Source of the DNA: JBJHBP01 sp050485685
GTDB taxonomy: Bacteria > Pseudomonadota > Gammaproteobacteria > Steroidobacterales > Rariloculaceae
Length of the DNA stretch: 64,000 nucleotides
Assembly (NCBI GenBank): GCA_050485685.1
Contig: JBJHBW010000012.1
Coordinates: 1-64,000 of the forward strand
Direction: 5' to 3'
The translations under genes were made by a program, and so were the position numbers. This document shows positions 51,535-60,609 of the stretch, piece by piece. How positions within the stretch are numbered: position 1 is the stretch's first letter; every line of letters begins with the position of its first letter. The notes below the pieces were generated by a model, which searched no databases, was not told the origin of the DNA, and worked only from the letters and a program-made list of their open reading frames with translations.

Positions 51535-53070
51535 ATGTCGCTGCCACTCAGGCTGATCGCGGTCCTGCTCTGCATTGCGGCTACCGTGCCGGGGTGTGCC
51601 GTCTATGGCGACCGTACGCAGTTGCAACCCGATCCTGTCGCACCGGACACACACGGATCGCTGCACGCCACGGCCGATCGGGTCGTGAGCCAGGTGCTAA
51701 CCGCGGACGAGTCTGCGTTCTGGCTGCTGGACCGCAACGAGCGTGCCTGGCTTGCACGCCTGGCCCTCACCGACGAAGCGGTTTCGACCCTGGATATCCA
51801 GTATTTCATCTGGCAGGCCGATGCCACCGGTTACCTGCTGTTGCGGCGGGTTCTGCAGGCTGCGGACCGAGGTGTGAGGGTGCGCCTGCTGCTCGATGAC
51901 TTCGCCCTGCTGGGTATGGATTCACTTCTGGCGGGCATCGATGCCCATCCGTCCGTCGAGGTACGTGTGTACAACCCGTGGCGCCGGCGTGCCACACTCG
52001 CGCGTCCGTTCGAACTGCTGTTCCGTTTCGGAGAGCTCAACAGCCGTATGCACAACAAGGTCTATGCGGCCGATGACCGGTTCGCGATCATCGGCGGGCG
52101 CAATATTGGAGACCGTTATTTCGGTTTGCATGACGGTTTCATACAGAACGATCTGGATCTGATGTCGGTGGGGCCTGCAACGACGAAGATCCTGGCAAGC
52201 TTCGAGGAATACTGGACCAGCAGCGTCACGTTTCCGGCTTCCTACCTGCGCGGGAATGAGACACCGGACCGTCTGCTGGCCGCTGCCCGTGCGCGGCTGG
52301 ACGAGTCGGTAAACGCGCAGGCCGGCACGCTGAGTGCGACCGGCACCGAGCCCAGAGCGTGGACGGAACTCCTGGATTCGCTGGCACAGACATTCTTTAC
52401 CGGGCGCAGCGTTCTGCACGTGGATTCGCACGACCTGAATCCGGTTCGGCCGGTGCAGGTGGATGCGGATCTCAAACAGCTGGTGGCGGGTGCGGAAAGT
52501 GAGGTGCTGATCAGTACCCCGTATTTCATTCCCGACGATGAATTTGCCGATATCCTGCGCGGACTGACGGCCAACGGGGTGCGCGTCGCCGTGGTGACCA
52601 ACTCCCTGGAGTCGAACAACCAGTCCATCGCACACACCGGATACAGGCATTGGCGTCGGCCTTTGCTGGCAGCCGGGGTGGAACTGTATGAGTTTCGCCG
52701 CGATGCGGAACTGCGTTTCGACTACGCCACGCCACCGGCTGAGCCTGAAGCCATGGGCCTGCACGCGAAGGCAGTGGTGGTGGATCGCGACCGTTCGTTC
52801 ATCGGATCGCCCAATGTGGATCCGCGGTCGCTGGTGCTGAATACCGAGATCGCGTTGACCATAGACAGTCCCGAACTGGCGGCCAGTGTAGCGGCCCTGA
52901 TCATTCGTGACATGCAGCCGGACAATGCCTGGCGGGTCACGCTGACCGACGACAACTGGCTGCTGTGGTCCAATGACGAGACTACCCGGGGGCGTCAGCC
53001 TGCACGGGGGTTCGGTCAGCGGATGGCGGAGTTCTTCCTCAACCTGCTGCCGGTGAAGAACCAGTTGTAA
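51535..53070 (+). CDS. Phospholipase D/cardiolipin synthase family lipoprotein
   Basis: 511 residues. Signal and lipobox AATVPGC (Cys21) indicate membrane anchoring. Two HKD motifs are present: HNKVYAADDRFAIIGGRN and HAKAVVVDRDRSFIGSPN, as expected for a bilobed PLD enzyme that uses phosphatidyl groups (cardiolipin or related lipids). The upstream open frame adds 41 residues without a signal; ATG 51535 is preferred. Substrate not certain, but similar proteins are annotated ClsC. Confidence 0.82.
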   Translation: MSLPLRLIAVLLCIAATVPGCAVYGDRTQLQPDPVAPDTHGSLHATADRVVSQVLTADESAFWLLDRNERAWLARLALTDEAVSTLDIQYFIWQADATGYLLLRRVLQAADRGVRVRLLLDDFALLGMDSLLAGIDAHPSVEVRVYNPWRRRATLARPFELLFRFGELNSRMHNKVYAADDRFAIIGGRNIGDRYFGLHDGFIQNDLDLMSVGPATTKILASFEEYWTSSVTFPASYLRGNETPDRLLAAARARLDESVNAQAGTLSATGTEPRAWTELLDSLAQTFFTGRSVLHVDSHDLNPVRPVQVDADLKQLVAGAESEVLISTPYFIPDDEFADILRGLTANGVRVAVVTNSLESNNQSIAHTGYRHWRRPLLAAGVELYEFRRDAELRFDYATPPAEPEAMGLHAKAVVVDRDRSFIGSPNVDPRSLVLNTEIALTIDSPELAASVAALIIRDMQPDNAWRVTLTDDNWLLWSNDETTRGRQPARGFGQRMAEFFLNLLPVKNQL

Positions 53071-53093
53071 CCGTCCGCCGGCCCGCGGCAGGC

Positions 53094-53417
53094 CTAACGT
53101 TCCAGGTGCTGGAGCTTGTCCTTGACGTCTTTCCAGTCGTCCGCATCTTCGGGCGGTTCCTTGGCCTTGGCCAGCACGGGCCAGTTGCTGGCCAGCTCTG
53201 CGTTCAGCGCGATGAACTGCTTCTGATCTTCCGGTACGTCGTCGTCGGCGTAGATCGCGTCCACCGGGCACTCAGGTTCACACAGGGTGCAGTCTATGCA
53301 TTCCTCGGGATCGATCACGAGCATGTTCGGTCCCTCGTGAAAGCAGTCCACCGGACACACCTCCACGCAGTCTGTGTATTTGCACTTGATGCAGCTTTCC
53401 GTGACGACGAATGTCAT
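53094..53417 (-). CDS. fdxA: 7Fe ferredoxin (3Fe-4S and 4Fe-4S)
   Basis: 107 residues. Cluster ligands follow the 7Fe pattern: C-x7-C-x3-CP (Cys9, Cys17, Cys21) and CIDCTLCEPECP (Cys40, 43, 46, 50). A low-potential one-electron carrier in the cytoplasm. It is in the same direction as the 2Fe-2S ferredoxin 87 bp upstream, divergent from korAB, so it is a likely acceptor of that enzyme. Confidence 0.95.
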   Translation of the reverse strand: MTFVVTESCIKCKYTDCVEVCPVDCFHEGPNMLVIDPEECIDCTLCEPECPVDAIYADDDVPEDQKQFIALNAELASNWPVLAKAKEPPEDADDWKDVKDKLQHLER

Positions 53418-53504
53418 TCCTGTTCCTCGGCCCTGTCGCGGGGATCGCAGATTCTGCTACAAAAGCGCATACGGTCCAAGCCCGGGATGAAAGCGGGCAT
53501 GAAT

Positions 53505-53825
53505 TCAGATCTGCGCTTCGGGTACATGCACGACGAGCCCGTCCAGCGCGTCCGTCAGCTCGATCTGGCAGCTCAGGCGGCTGTGCTCGCGCCGGTCCAG
53601 CGCGCAGTCCAGCATGCCGGCCTCCTGGTCGTCGGCCGGCCGCAGCCGGTCGGCCCACTCGGGATCGACATAGACGTGGCAGGTGGCGCAGGAGCAGGCG
53701 CCGCCGCACTCGGCAACAATACCGGCGACACCGTTATCGATGGCGGCTTCCATAACCGACACACCGGCCGGCGCGGTGACGGTCCTGACTGAACCGTCGT
53801 GGGCAATGAAATTCACTTTGGGCAT
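53505..53825 (-). CDS. 2Fe-2S ferredoxin (adrenodoxin type)
   Basis: 106 residues. Ligands in C-x5-C-x2-C...C: Cys40, Cys46, Cys49 (CGGACSCATC) and Cys86 (LSCQIEL). Adrenodoxin/putidaredoxin type, usually serving P450s or iron-sulfur assembly. ATG 53825 is preferred to a TTG 6 nt upstream. First gene of the ferredoxin pair divergent from kor. Confidence 0.92.
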   Translation of the reverse strand: MPKVNFIAHDGSVRTVTAPAGVSVMEAAIDNGVAGIVAECGGACSCATCHVYVDPEWADRLRPADDQEAGMLDCALDRREHSRLSCQIELTDALDGLVVHVPEAQI

Positions 53826-54109
53826 GGTCAATTCCGGGTCTGAGAGGCGACCCCAAGTCGCGAAATATGCTTATGCATAACTGGTGGCTCTGGTTGAATT
53901 CAGGGCAGGTTATAATCGTCGGCTATCAAGTGCCAGGTAAGCGACGACCAGGCGCAGGGTCCGGATCGGGTAGATCCGGGATTGGCGGCAGACTTTAGCG
54001 GGACTGTCGCTTTTTCGCCAGAACCCGGCGCAATGTTACGCGAACTAATCGGGTCCGTGGATCGTAGCAGGCTGATGTCCTGAGCGTATTGCGTACCCGC
54101 AGGCTGGCC
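53826..54109. promoter_or_regulatory. Divergent ferredoxin/kor regulatory region
   Basis: 284 bases with TATGC-TTAT-GCATA (53866-53879), a perfect inverted repeat; TATAAT at 53911-53916, a likely -10 for korA with no good -35; and CCGGATC-GGGTA-GATCCGG (53961-53979) in the korA leader. An AGCG...CGCT with T5 at 53998-54015 is a weak attenuator-like structure. Confidence 0.4.
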
Positions 54110-56056
54110 ATGAAAACGGAAGCAACCCCGAGTACGGAATCAACGTTGGATACCGCGCCAGTGATGAGCAACTTCAAGGAATTGGAATCCATGGTCGTCC
54201 GCTTTGCGGGCGATTCAGGCGATGGCGTGCAGCTCATGGGCTCGCAGTTTGTCGCGTCCACGGCGCTGACCGGGAGTGACTTCGCCACTTTCCCGGACTA
54301 TCCGGCAGAGATTCGCGCGCCGGCCGGCACGACCTTCGGTGTGTCGGCCTATCAGGTGAACCTTGGCGCAAGGCCCATTACCACGGCCGGCGACGCGCCC
54401 CAGGTGCTGGTCGCGTTCAATCCGGCGGCGCTGAAGGTCAACCTGCCGCTGCTCGCGGAAGGCGCCCTGATCATCCTCAATACCGACACGTTCACGGATC
54501 GTAATCTGGCCAAGGCGGGTTATCAGCAGGATCCACGAAATACTGGTGTTCTTGATGGATATCAAGTAGTTGAGATAGATATCTCGAAAATGACTCTGGA
54601 GGCCGTGCAGACATTCGGCCTCAGCAAGAGCGATGCCGGCCGTTGCAAGAACTTCTGGGCGCTGGGTCTGGTGCTGTGGATGTTCGGGCGCAGCAGCGAG
54701 CAGGTGGAACAGTGGATCACGAAGAAGTTCGCACGTGACGAGACGCTGCGTAACGCGAACCTGACGGCGCTGCACGCTGGCCACGCCTATGGCGAGACGG
54801 CAGAACTGGCTGCCGCGGTGCCGCAGTACCGTACGGCGCCGGCTGTGTTCGAGCCGGGTGAATATCGCGGCATCACGGGCAGTGAAGCGCTGGCGCTGGG
54901 CCTGGCGGCGGGCGGCGAGCTTGCGGACAGGCCGCTGGTGTTCTGTTCCTATCCGATTACACCGGCGTCGCCGCTGCTGCACAGACTGGCAAGACTCGGA
55001 CACCTGGGCGTCGGTGTATTCCAGGCGGAAGACGAGATCGCGGCGGTCTGCGCCGCCATCGGCGCATCCTATGGCGGATCCATTGGTGTGACTTCAAGCT
55101 CAGGTCCGGGTGTCGCGCTGAAGACCGAGGCCATAGGCCTCGCCATCAGCGCCGAACTGCCACTGATCGTGGTCGATTCGCAGCGCGGAGGCCCGTCCAC
55201 CGGACTGCCGACCAAGACGGAGCAGTCCGATCTCTATCTGGCCATATACGGTCGAAACGCCGATGCGCCCATACCGGTGATCGCGGCGCGCTCGCCGGCC
55301 GACTGTTTCGATGTCGCGGTCGAAGCGGTGCGTATTGCGCTGCGGCATATGACGCCGGTGATGGTGCTCACTGACGGCTACCTCGCCAATGCGGCCGAGC
55401 CGTGGTTGCTGCCGAATGTATCGTCGCTGCCGCCCATCGAGGTTCGCCCGCCGCGTGTAGCCGGTGCCGGCGAAGATCCGACCGCGATCGCGTTCGAGCG
55501 TGATTCTGCGACGCTGGGGCGACCGTGGATAGCGGCCGGAACACCGGGGCTGGTACACAGGGTCGGCGGGCTGGAGAAGGACATCCGTACCGGACACATT
55601 TCCTACGATGCCACGAACCATCAGGCGATGACGCGCATGCGGCACGACAAGGTGGCCTCGGTAGCGCGCTATATCCCGCAGCAGGAAGTGGAGATAGGCG
55701 AGGCGGGTGGCAGGCTGGCCGTGGTGGGCTGGGGCTCGACGTATGGATCCATCTACCAGGCCGTGCGTTCCGTCGCACGAACCGATCCGCGTGTCAGTCA
55801 CATTCACATCCGTTACCTCAATCCGTTACCGTCGAATCTCGGTGAACTGCTGCGCGGCTTCGAGCGCGTCCTGGTGCCGGAGATGAACATGGGCCAGCTG
55901 GCCACGCTGCTCAGGGACAAACTGGGAATTGATCCGATTCCGCTTAACAAGGTGACCGGCCAGCCGTTCCGCATTGCCGAACTGGTAGAGGCCATACAAC
56001 GCGAACTGGGTCCGGCTCGCACGCTGCGGCCGGCCGTGCAGGGAGACCGGACATGA
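54110..56056 (+). CDS. korA: 2-oxoglutarate:acceptor oxidoreductase alpha subunit (gamma-alpha fusion)
   Basis: 648 residues. The gamma domain comes first (VVRFAGDSGDGVQLMGSQF, about 27-220), then the alpha-type pyrimidine-binding domain (YPITPASPLLHRLARLG, about 270 on) and the C-terminal WGSTYGSIYQAV. With korB it decarboxylates 2-oxoglutarate to succinyl-CoA using ferredoxin. Start ATG 54110 (the frame extends to a TTG at 54089). An unusual AT-rich patch at about 54528-54600, containing a perfect FNR-type box, interrupts the GC-rich codon use. The substrate could be another 2-oxoacid. Confidence 0.85.
   Translation: MKTEATPSTESTLDTAPVMSNFKELESMVVRFAGDSGDGVQLMGSQFVASTALTGSDFATFPDYPAEIRAPAGTTFGVSAYQVNLGARPITTAGDAPQVLVAFNPAALKVNLPLLAEGALIILNTDTFTDRNLAKAGYQQDPRNTGVLDGYQVVEIDISKMTLEAVQTFGLSKSDAGRCKNFWALGLVLWMFGRSSEQVEQWITKKFARDETLRNANLTALHAGHAYGETAELAAAVPQYRTAPAVFEPGEYRGITGSEALALGLAAGGELADRPLVFCSYPITPASPLLHRLARLGHLGVGVFQAEDEIAAVCAAIGASYGGSIGVTSSSGPGVALKTEAIGLAISAELPLIVVDSQRGGPSTGLPTKTEQSDLYLAIYGRNADAPIPVIAARSPADCFDVAVEAVRIALRHMTPVMVLTDGYLANAAEPWLLPNVSSLPPIEVRPPRVAGAGEDPTAIAFERDSATLGRPWIAAGTPGLVHRVGGLEKDIRTGHISYDATNHQAMTRMRHDKVASVARYIPQQEVEIGEAGGRLAVVGWGSTYGSIYQAVRSVARTDPRVSHIHIRYLNPLPSNLGELLRGFERVLVPEMNMGQLATLLRDKLGIDPIPLNKVTGQPFRIAELVEAIQRELGPARTLRPAVQGDRT
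54552..54565. promoter_or_regulatory. FNR/ANR/FixK-type box inside korA
   Basis: TTGAT-GGAT-ATCAA is a perfect match to the consensus TTGAT-N4-ATCAA, with one more matching base pair on each side (CTTGAT/ATCAAG). It lies about 440 bp inside korA, encoding LDGY, within a short AT-rich segment. Chance occurrence is possible but less likely given the surrounding composition. Confidence 0.45.
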
Positions 56057-57048
56057 GTGCGCAGCTGACAGCAAAGGATTTTGCCTCATCGCAGGAAGTC
56101 CGGTGGTGCCCTGGCTGCGGTGACTACGCGGTGCTCAAGTCAGTGACCAAGGCGCTTGCCGATGTCGGTGCGCGTCCGGAAAACACAGCCTTCGTGTCCG
56201 GGATAGGCTGCTCGTCGCGATTTCCCTATTACCTGGAGACGTATGGTTTTCACACCATACATGGCCGTGCACCGGCAATCGCAACCGGTCTGAAACTGGC
56301 CCGACCGGAACTCGACGTCTGGGTCGTGACCGGCGACGGCGACGGTCTGTCCATAGGCGGCAACCATCTCCTGCATGCGCTGCGACGCAACATCGGCCTG
56401 AAGATCCTGTTGTTCAACAATGAAGTGTACGGGCTGACCAAGGGTCAGTATTCGCCGACTTCAAGACCCGGCACGCGCACACCATCCACGCCCTTCGGTT
56501 CGTTCGACACACCGGTATCGCCCGGGCTGTTTGCACTGGGTTCCGGCGCGCGGTTCATCGCACGCGGTATCGATGTGGACAAGGCCGGTCTGGGCAGTGT
56601 GCTGCAGGCGGCGCATGCTTTCGACGGCGCTTCATTCGTGGAGATTTTCCAGAACTGTATCGTCTACAACGATAACGTCTTCCAGGCTTTCACTGAGAAA
56701 GCCACTGCTGCGGACAACCAGATTTACGTGCGTCACGGTGAACCGCTGGTGTTCGGCAAAGGTGGCGGCAAAGGCCTGCGTTTCGATGCGCAGAAAATGG
56801 CACTGGAAGTCATCGATACGCACGGTCGCGAGGCAGAGGTTCTGCGTCACGATGAAACCAGTCCCGTGCTCGCACAGCTGCTTCTCGGCATGACGCCACC
56901 GGATTTTCCGATGGCGCTGGGCGTTATCCATCGGCGGCCGGACACCAGTTTCGAGCAGGCGTTTCACGCCAATCATCCGACCGGCATGAAGCGTACCGGA
57001 CGTGTGGATGATGCGATTCGCGACTCCAGCACCTGGTGGGTGAGGTAA
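56053..57048 (+). CDS. korB: 2-oxoglutarate:acceptor oxidoreductase beta subunit
   Basis: 331 residues. Thiamine diphosphate subunit with cluster ligands in WCPGCGDYAVL, the TPP motif GDGDGLSIGGNHLLHAL and NNEVYGLTKGQYSPTS (found in KorB). It overlaps korA by 4 bp (ATGA), so stoichiometric translation is expected. No separate delta (ferredoxin-like) subunit is encoded, which matches the two-subunit type; the nearby ferredoxins would be external carriers. Confidence 0.87.
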   Translation: MSAQLTAKDFASSQEVRWCPGCGDYAVLKSVTKALADVGARPENTAFVSGIGCSSRFPYYLETYGFHTIHGRAPAIATGLKLARPELDVWVVTGDGDGLSIGGNHLLHALRRNIGLKILLFNNEVYGLTKGQYSPTSRPGTRTPSTPFGSFDTPVSPGLFALGSGARFIARGIDVDKAGLGSVLQAAHAFDGASFVEIFQNCIVYNDNVFQAFTEKATAADNQIYVRHGEPLVFGKGGGKGLRFDAQKMALEVIDTHGREAEVLRHDETSPVLAQLLLGMTPPDFPMALGVIHRRPDTSFEQAFHANHPTGMKRTGRVDDAIRDSSTWWVR

Positions 57049-57102
57049 GGTCCAAAGCGGCGCTGAGCAAGGTACGGCGGGGCTGAGCCGGTTGCACACA
57101 GC

Positions 57103-58227
57103 TCAGTTCGCGGCTGCGATTGCCTCGACGTCGCTCCAGACGCGCAGCAGATTGCCGCTCCACAACAGGCCGATATCGTCCTCGCTGTAACCGCGGCGCA
57201 GCAGTTCTGCGGTCACGTTCGGCGTTTGGGCGGCATCCATCCATCCGACGATGCCGCCGCCACCGCCGAAATCCGAACTGATACCCACGTGCTCGATGCC
57301 GATCAGGGCAACGGCATGATCGATATGATCAACCAGGTCCTGGACGGTCGCCGGTGGCTGGCTGGTGAGGAAGGCTTCGAACGCGGTGATCTGGATGACA
57401 CCGCCGTTGGCGCGCAGCGCAAGCAGTGTTTCGTCATCCATGTTTCTGGGGTGATCAGTGAGCGCCGTGACGCTGGAATGAGAAGCGATCACCGGCGCCC
57501 TTGAGACGCGCATGGCGGAGAGTGCAGCGTCTTTGGATGCATGCGAGACATCGACCATGATTCCAAGGTCGTTCATGCGAGCAATGGCACGTACGCCCAG
57601 ATCGCTGATGCCGCCGTGTTCCACCGGTTCGTCACCAAATGCGGGACGGTGACTCGCCGAATCGGCAAGATCGTTGTGACCGTTGTGCACCAGAGTTACA
57701 TAACGGGCGCCCAGTTCGTAGTACTGGTCCAGCCATTCCAGGTCCGCGCCCAGTACATAGCCGTTCTCTATTCCGATCATCGCGACGAGATGGCCCTCCG
57801 CAACCAGCCGCGGCACGTCCTCTGCACGGTAGGCCAGCGTGATCTGCTGCGGATAGAGTTCGTAGCTCATGCGACGGATCGCATCAAACTTCATCATTGC
57901 GTCGCGATGTGCGGCAGCGTAGTTTTCCGCTGAGCGCGGTGTCTGTGCGACGTAGACGACAAAGAATGCGGCGTCCAGGCCGCCTTCGCGCATCTTCTGC
58001 AGATTGACCTGCATGTCGCCGTCCAGCGGATCGAACTGATCGGTGGCGAACTCGAAAGGAATGTCCACGTGCGTATCCAGAGTCAGGATGCGCGCATGGA
58101 CGGCTTCGGCATTGATTTCAGAAGCCGGAGAAGTCGAAGGGGTTTCCGTTCCGGTGCAGGCGAAGAGCAGGGCGCTGGCCAGCAGGACTGGCCAGCGCCG
58201 TAACGGTGAGCGGGGCTGCGCTGACAT
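57103..58227 (-). CDS. Membrane dipeptidase (peptidase M19) lipoprotein
   Basis: 374 residues. A lipoprotein signal ends LLASALLFAC (Cys24). Zinc motifs of renal dipeptidase: LDTHVDIPFE, the GIENGYVLG bridge glutamate, VTLVHNGHNDLAD, and DVSHASKDAALS with ASHSSV. It hydrolyses dipeptides, including D-amino acid ones, in the periplasm. ATG 58227 chosen over 58242 because it gives a normal signal sequence. Only 15 bp after the barrel protein gene, same direction. Confidence 0.9.
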   Translation of the reverse strand: MSAQPRSPLRRWPVLLASALLFACTGTETPSTSPASEINAEAVHARILTLDTHVDIPFEFATDQFDPLDGDMQVNLQKMREGGLDAAFFVVYVAQTPRSAENYAAAHRDAMMKFDAIRRMSYELYPQQITLAYRAEDVPRLVAEGHLVAMIGIENGYVLGADLEWLDQYYELGARYVTLVHNGHNDLADSASHRPAFGDEPVEHGGISDLGVRAIARMNDLGIMVDVSHASKDAALSAMRVSRAPVIASHSSVTALTDHPRNMDDETLLALRANGGVIQITAFEAFLTSQPPATVQDLVDHIDHAVALIGIEHVGISSDFGGGGGIVGWMDAAQTPNVTAELLRRGYSEDDIGLLWSGNLLRVWSDVEAIAAAN

Positions 58228-58242
58228 CAGCCCCCGCCGCAA

Positions 58243-58860
58243 TCAGCGGCGCGGCCGGTTGCCGGCGGTGCCGAAATAGAAGCGGCCGCCGACGAACAGC
58301 GCGTTCTCGTCATCACCCAGATTCAGGTCCAGGGTGATCGCGACGATGTCGGTCAGAAAGATGTCGCCGCCGAAGAAAACGCGGGTGTCGCCGCCCGCAT
58401 CGTCCAGCCTGCGATAGGTGGCACCGCCGCGTATCTCGTACCCGGCTGCCGGCATGTAGCGGACGCCTGCACTGACCAGTGCGCCGTCGTCACTTTCGGT
58501 GCCGGCGCCGAGGTTCAGACTCAGATCGGTATACGCGAACCGCCCGTAGACGCTGAGCCTGTCTGTCAGGTTGAAATGTGTTCCAAGTCCCATGGTCTTG
58601 CTGCGTGACTTGCCGTTGGTCTCGGGCGCGACATCCTTGTAAGTGATGGCCTCAGCCCCGGCAAACAGATGCAGGCGATTGCGGATGGGAAACGAATACT
58701 CGAAGCGGCCAGGACCACGGCCGTCAACGTCCCCGCCCGGCACATCGCGCTCGGTGAACACGTAACCCAACTCTAGGTAGTGATAATCCACCTCGTCAAC
58801 CACGGGCTGTGCCATGGCCGACATCGGCAGCAGTACGGCGAGCATGATCAACCGCTTCAT
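58243..58860 (-). CDS. Outer-membrane beta-barrel protein of unknown function
   Basis: 205 residues. Signal peptide MKRLIMLAVLLPMSAMAQ. The mature part alternates amphipathic strands ending FVGGRFYFG, typical of a small OmpA/OmpW-like barrel: YLELGYVFTERDV, LHLFAGAEAITYKD, LSVYGRFAYTDLSL. ATG 58860 has GGGAGG 9 nt upstream and gives a proper signal; the earlier frame start at 58935 does not. No ligand information. Confidence 0.8.
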   Translation of the reverse strand: MKRLIMLAVLLPMSAMAQPVVDEVDYHYLELGYVFTERDVPGGDVDGRGPGRFEYSFPIRNRLHLFAGAEAITYKDVAPETNGKSRSKTMGLGTHFNLTDRLSVYGRFAYTDLSLNLGAGTESDDGALVSAGVRYMPAAGYEIRGGATYRRLDDAGGDTRVFFGGDIFLTDIVAITLDLNLGDDENALFVGGRFYFGTAGNRPRR

Positions 58861-59043
58861 AGAATGCATCCTCCCAATGGCCGTCTGGCACACGCAAACT
58901 AGTGGCTGCACAGGGTAAGGGATAGCCGCCAACACTAACCCGTGCGCGCGTCACATAATATATGTATCCGGATCGGCGTACCTTGCGGATGTGAGCGGCG
59001 ATACACGCCGTCGGCGCGCGCGACTGGTATCATGGCGCCGCAC

Positions 59044-59120
59044 GCCCCGGTAGCTCAGCAGGATAGAGCGTCCGCCTCCTAAGCGGAAGGTCGCAGGTTC
59101 GAATCCTGCCCGGGGCACCA
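59044..59120 (+). tRNA. tRNA-Arg (anticodon CCT)
   Basis: Complete cloverleaf: acceptor GCCCCGG/CCGGGGC, D stem GCTC/GAGC, anticodon stem TCCGC/GCGGA with loop CTCCTAA, T stem GCAGG/CCTGC with TTCGAAT, then encoded ACCA. Anticodon CCT reads AGG arginine codons. Length 77 including CCA. No integrase gene is next to it. Confidence 0.95.
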
Positions 59121-59165
59121 GCGCCTGTTGGGTCCATTCCGTGGACTGTCGCTGCTCAGTCTCCG

Positions 59166-60491
59166 TCAGTGCAGCAGCAGAACCTCGGCATCGCTCGACG
59201 TTTCACCGTCCAGCACATAGAGTTCGTACAATTCGCCGGCTTCAATCGAGATGGCCACCGGGCCTGCGACGAAATTGCCCGAACTGTCGCCGAACCACAC
59301 GTACAGCTCGTACTCGCCCGCGGGATAGTTGATCACGCTACTGAATCCCGGCGAAGACAGCGCCACCGGAAAGCCCAGTGAATCCGTCGGAGTGCCTGCG
59401 GGAACCAGGTACATGTCCAGCCCCCCCTCAAACTGGTTGGTGCCGTTTGCGAAACGCACGCGTCCACGATCGAAGAGGCGCCGCCTGTCGTCTGTGACGT
59501 AACCCGCGGATAGGCTGCCTTCGCCAGGCTGACCGGAGATCATCATCGTATGCATGCGGCCGGCGATCGTCGGCGTCACGAACTGCAGCTCCAGCGCGCC
59601 GACATTGTCCTGCGGTGTGATCGTAAATGTGACATCGCCGGCCTCGGTGGTTGCGTAGTCGGTCATGACGCCGTACTCGGCGCCGGCGATGAGCGGCTCG
59701 TTGAACTCTTCGCCAACGTAGAGATCGCGCGGCTGCCGATTGGCGCTCACGTTCAGCACCCGTGTCAGCGAAGAGGTGTCGCGGTCGAGCAGAAACTGCG
59801 CCTGGGCGTGCACTCTGAGCACGCCCAGGTCCGCAATGCCCTGATCGGCTTCGCTGAGGATCACGAACAGGTTTTCATTGAGACCGCTGACCGGGAATGG
59901 AGGCGAATGCAGGCGGACGTCGGTCGGGTCATTGGCCGCCGTCAGGACCACTTCGTAGGTGCCTTCCGACAACGGCACCGGTTGCGCCGATTCGGTAAAT
60001 CCGACGATGCCTATCGGTGTTGCCGTATCCAGGCTGGTGCCCGGCGGCACGACGTACATTGCCAGAGGCGGCAGATCGGGGCCTGCATGGACGACCAGTC
60101 CGCTGCTGGTTGTTGAATCGACTCGGTAGGTCGGCCGTTCGACCACGAGTACGTCCAGCAGGTCGTTGATCTCGGTCAGAATGAACGTGTAGTCCGTGCC
60201 GTTAAGCACCTGCTTTTCGAAACTCTTGATTCTTTGCGGTTGTCCGGAAAAAGGCGGCAGTGATTCGACGTTGAACCGATAGGTATCTTCATCGAATGTA
60301 TGCGAGGACTGCCCACGAAAGCCCAGCTCCGAGAACTGCGACTCCACGCGCAGGAACAGCAGTGTGTCGTGTGAGGGTGCGGCATGCACAACCTGTACAC
60401 GGGTAGGCGGAGGCCGGTCCCGTCCACCCTCGCAGCCTGTCACAGCCAGCAGCGGGGCCAGCAGGATCATCCATGAAATACGCCTGATCAT
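59166..60491 (-). CDS. DUF4397-like repeat lipoprotein
   Basis: 441 residues. Lipobox LLAVTGC (Cys20). The rest is a chain of beta domains of about 100 residues. Repeated phrases such as RVQVVHAAPSHDTLLFLRVE, LVVHAGPDLPPLAMYVVPPG, RVRFANGTNQFEGGLDMYLV and VPAGTPTDSLG suggest four DUF4397-like domains. Surface or periplasmic; function unknown. Terminates 46 bp after the tRNA. Confidence 0.78.
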   Translation of the reverse strand: MIRRISWMILLAPLLAVTGCEGGRDRPPPTRVQVVHAAPSHDTLLFLRVESQFSELGFRGQSSHTFDEDTYRFNVESLPPFSGQPQRIKSFEKQVLNGTDYTFILTEINDLLDVLVVERPTYRVDSTTSSGLVVHAGPDLPPLAMYVVPPGTSLDTATPIGIVGFTESAQPVPLSEGTYEVVLTAANDPTDVRLHSPPFPVSGLNENLFVILSEADQGIADLGVLRVHAQAQFLLDRDTSSLTRVLNVSANRQPRDLYVGEEFNEPLIAGAEYGVMTDYATTEAGDVTFTITPQDNVGALELQFVTPTIAGRMHTMMISGQPGEGSLSAGYVTDDRRRLFDRGRVRFANGTNQFEGGLDMYLVPAGTPTDSLGFPVALSSPGFSSVINYPAGEYELYVWFGDSSGNFVAGPVAISIEAGELYELYVLDGETSSDAEVLLLH

Positions 60492-60609
60492 GATCGTCCG
60501 TCGTCAGTCCTGATGAATGCATGTTACCTGTTTGGGCCGCGGCCTTGAATGGCGCGCAGGTCCGCCTGCTGTTCGGTGCAGCGCCGGGCAGGGGCAGCTT
60601 GCCTCTACA

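Noticed and set aside
59044..59120. tRNA-Arg as an integration site of a mobile element
   Set aside because: No integrase, direct repeat of the tRNA 3' end or composition shift nearby was found.
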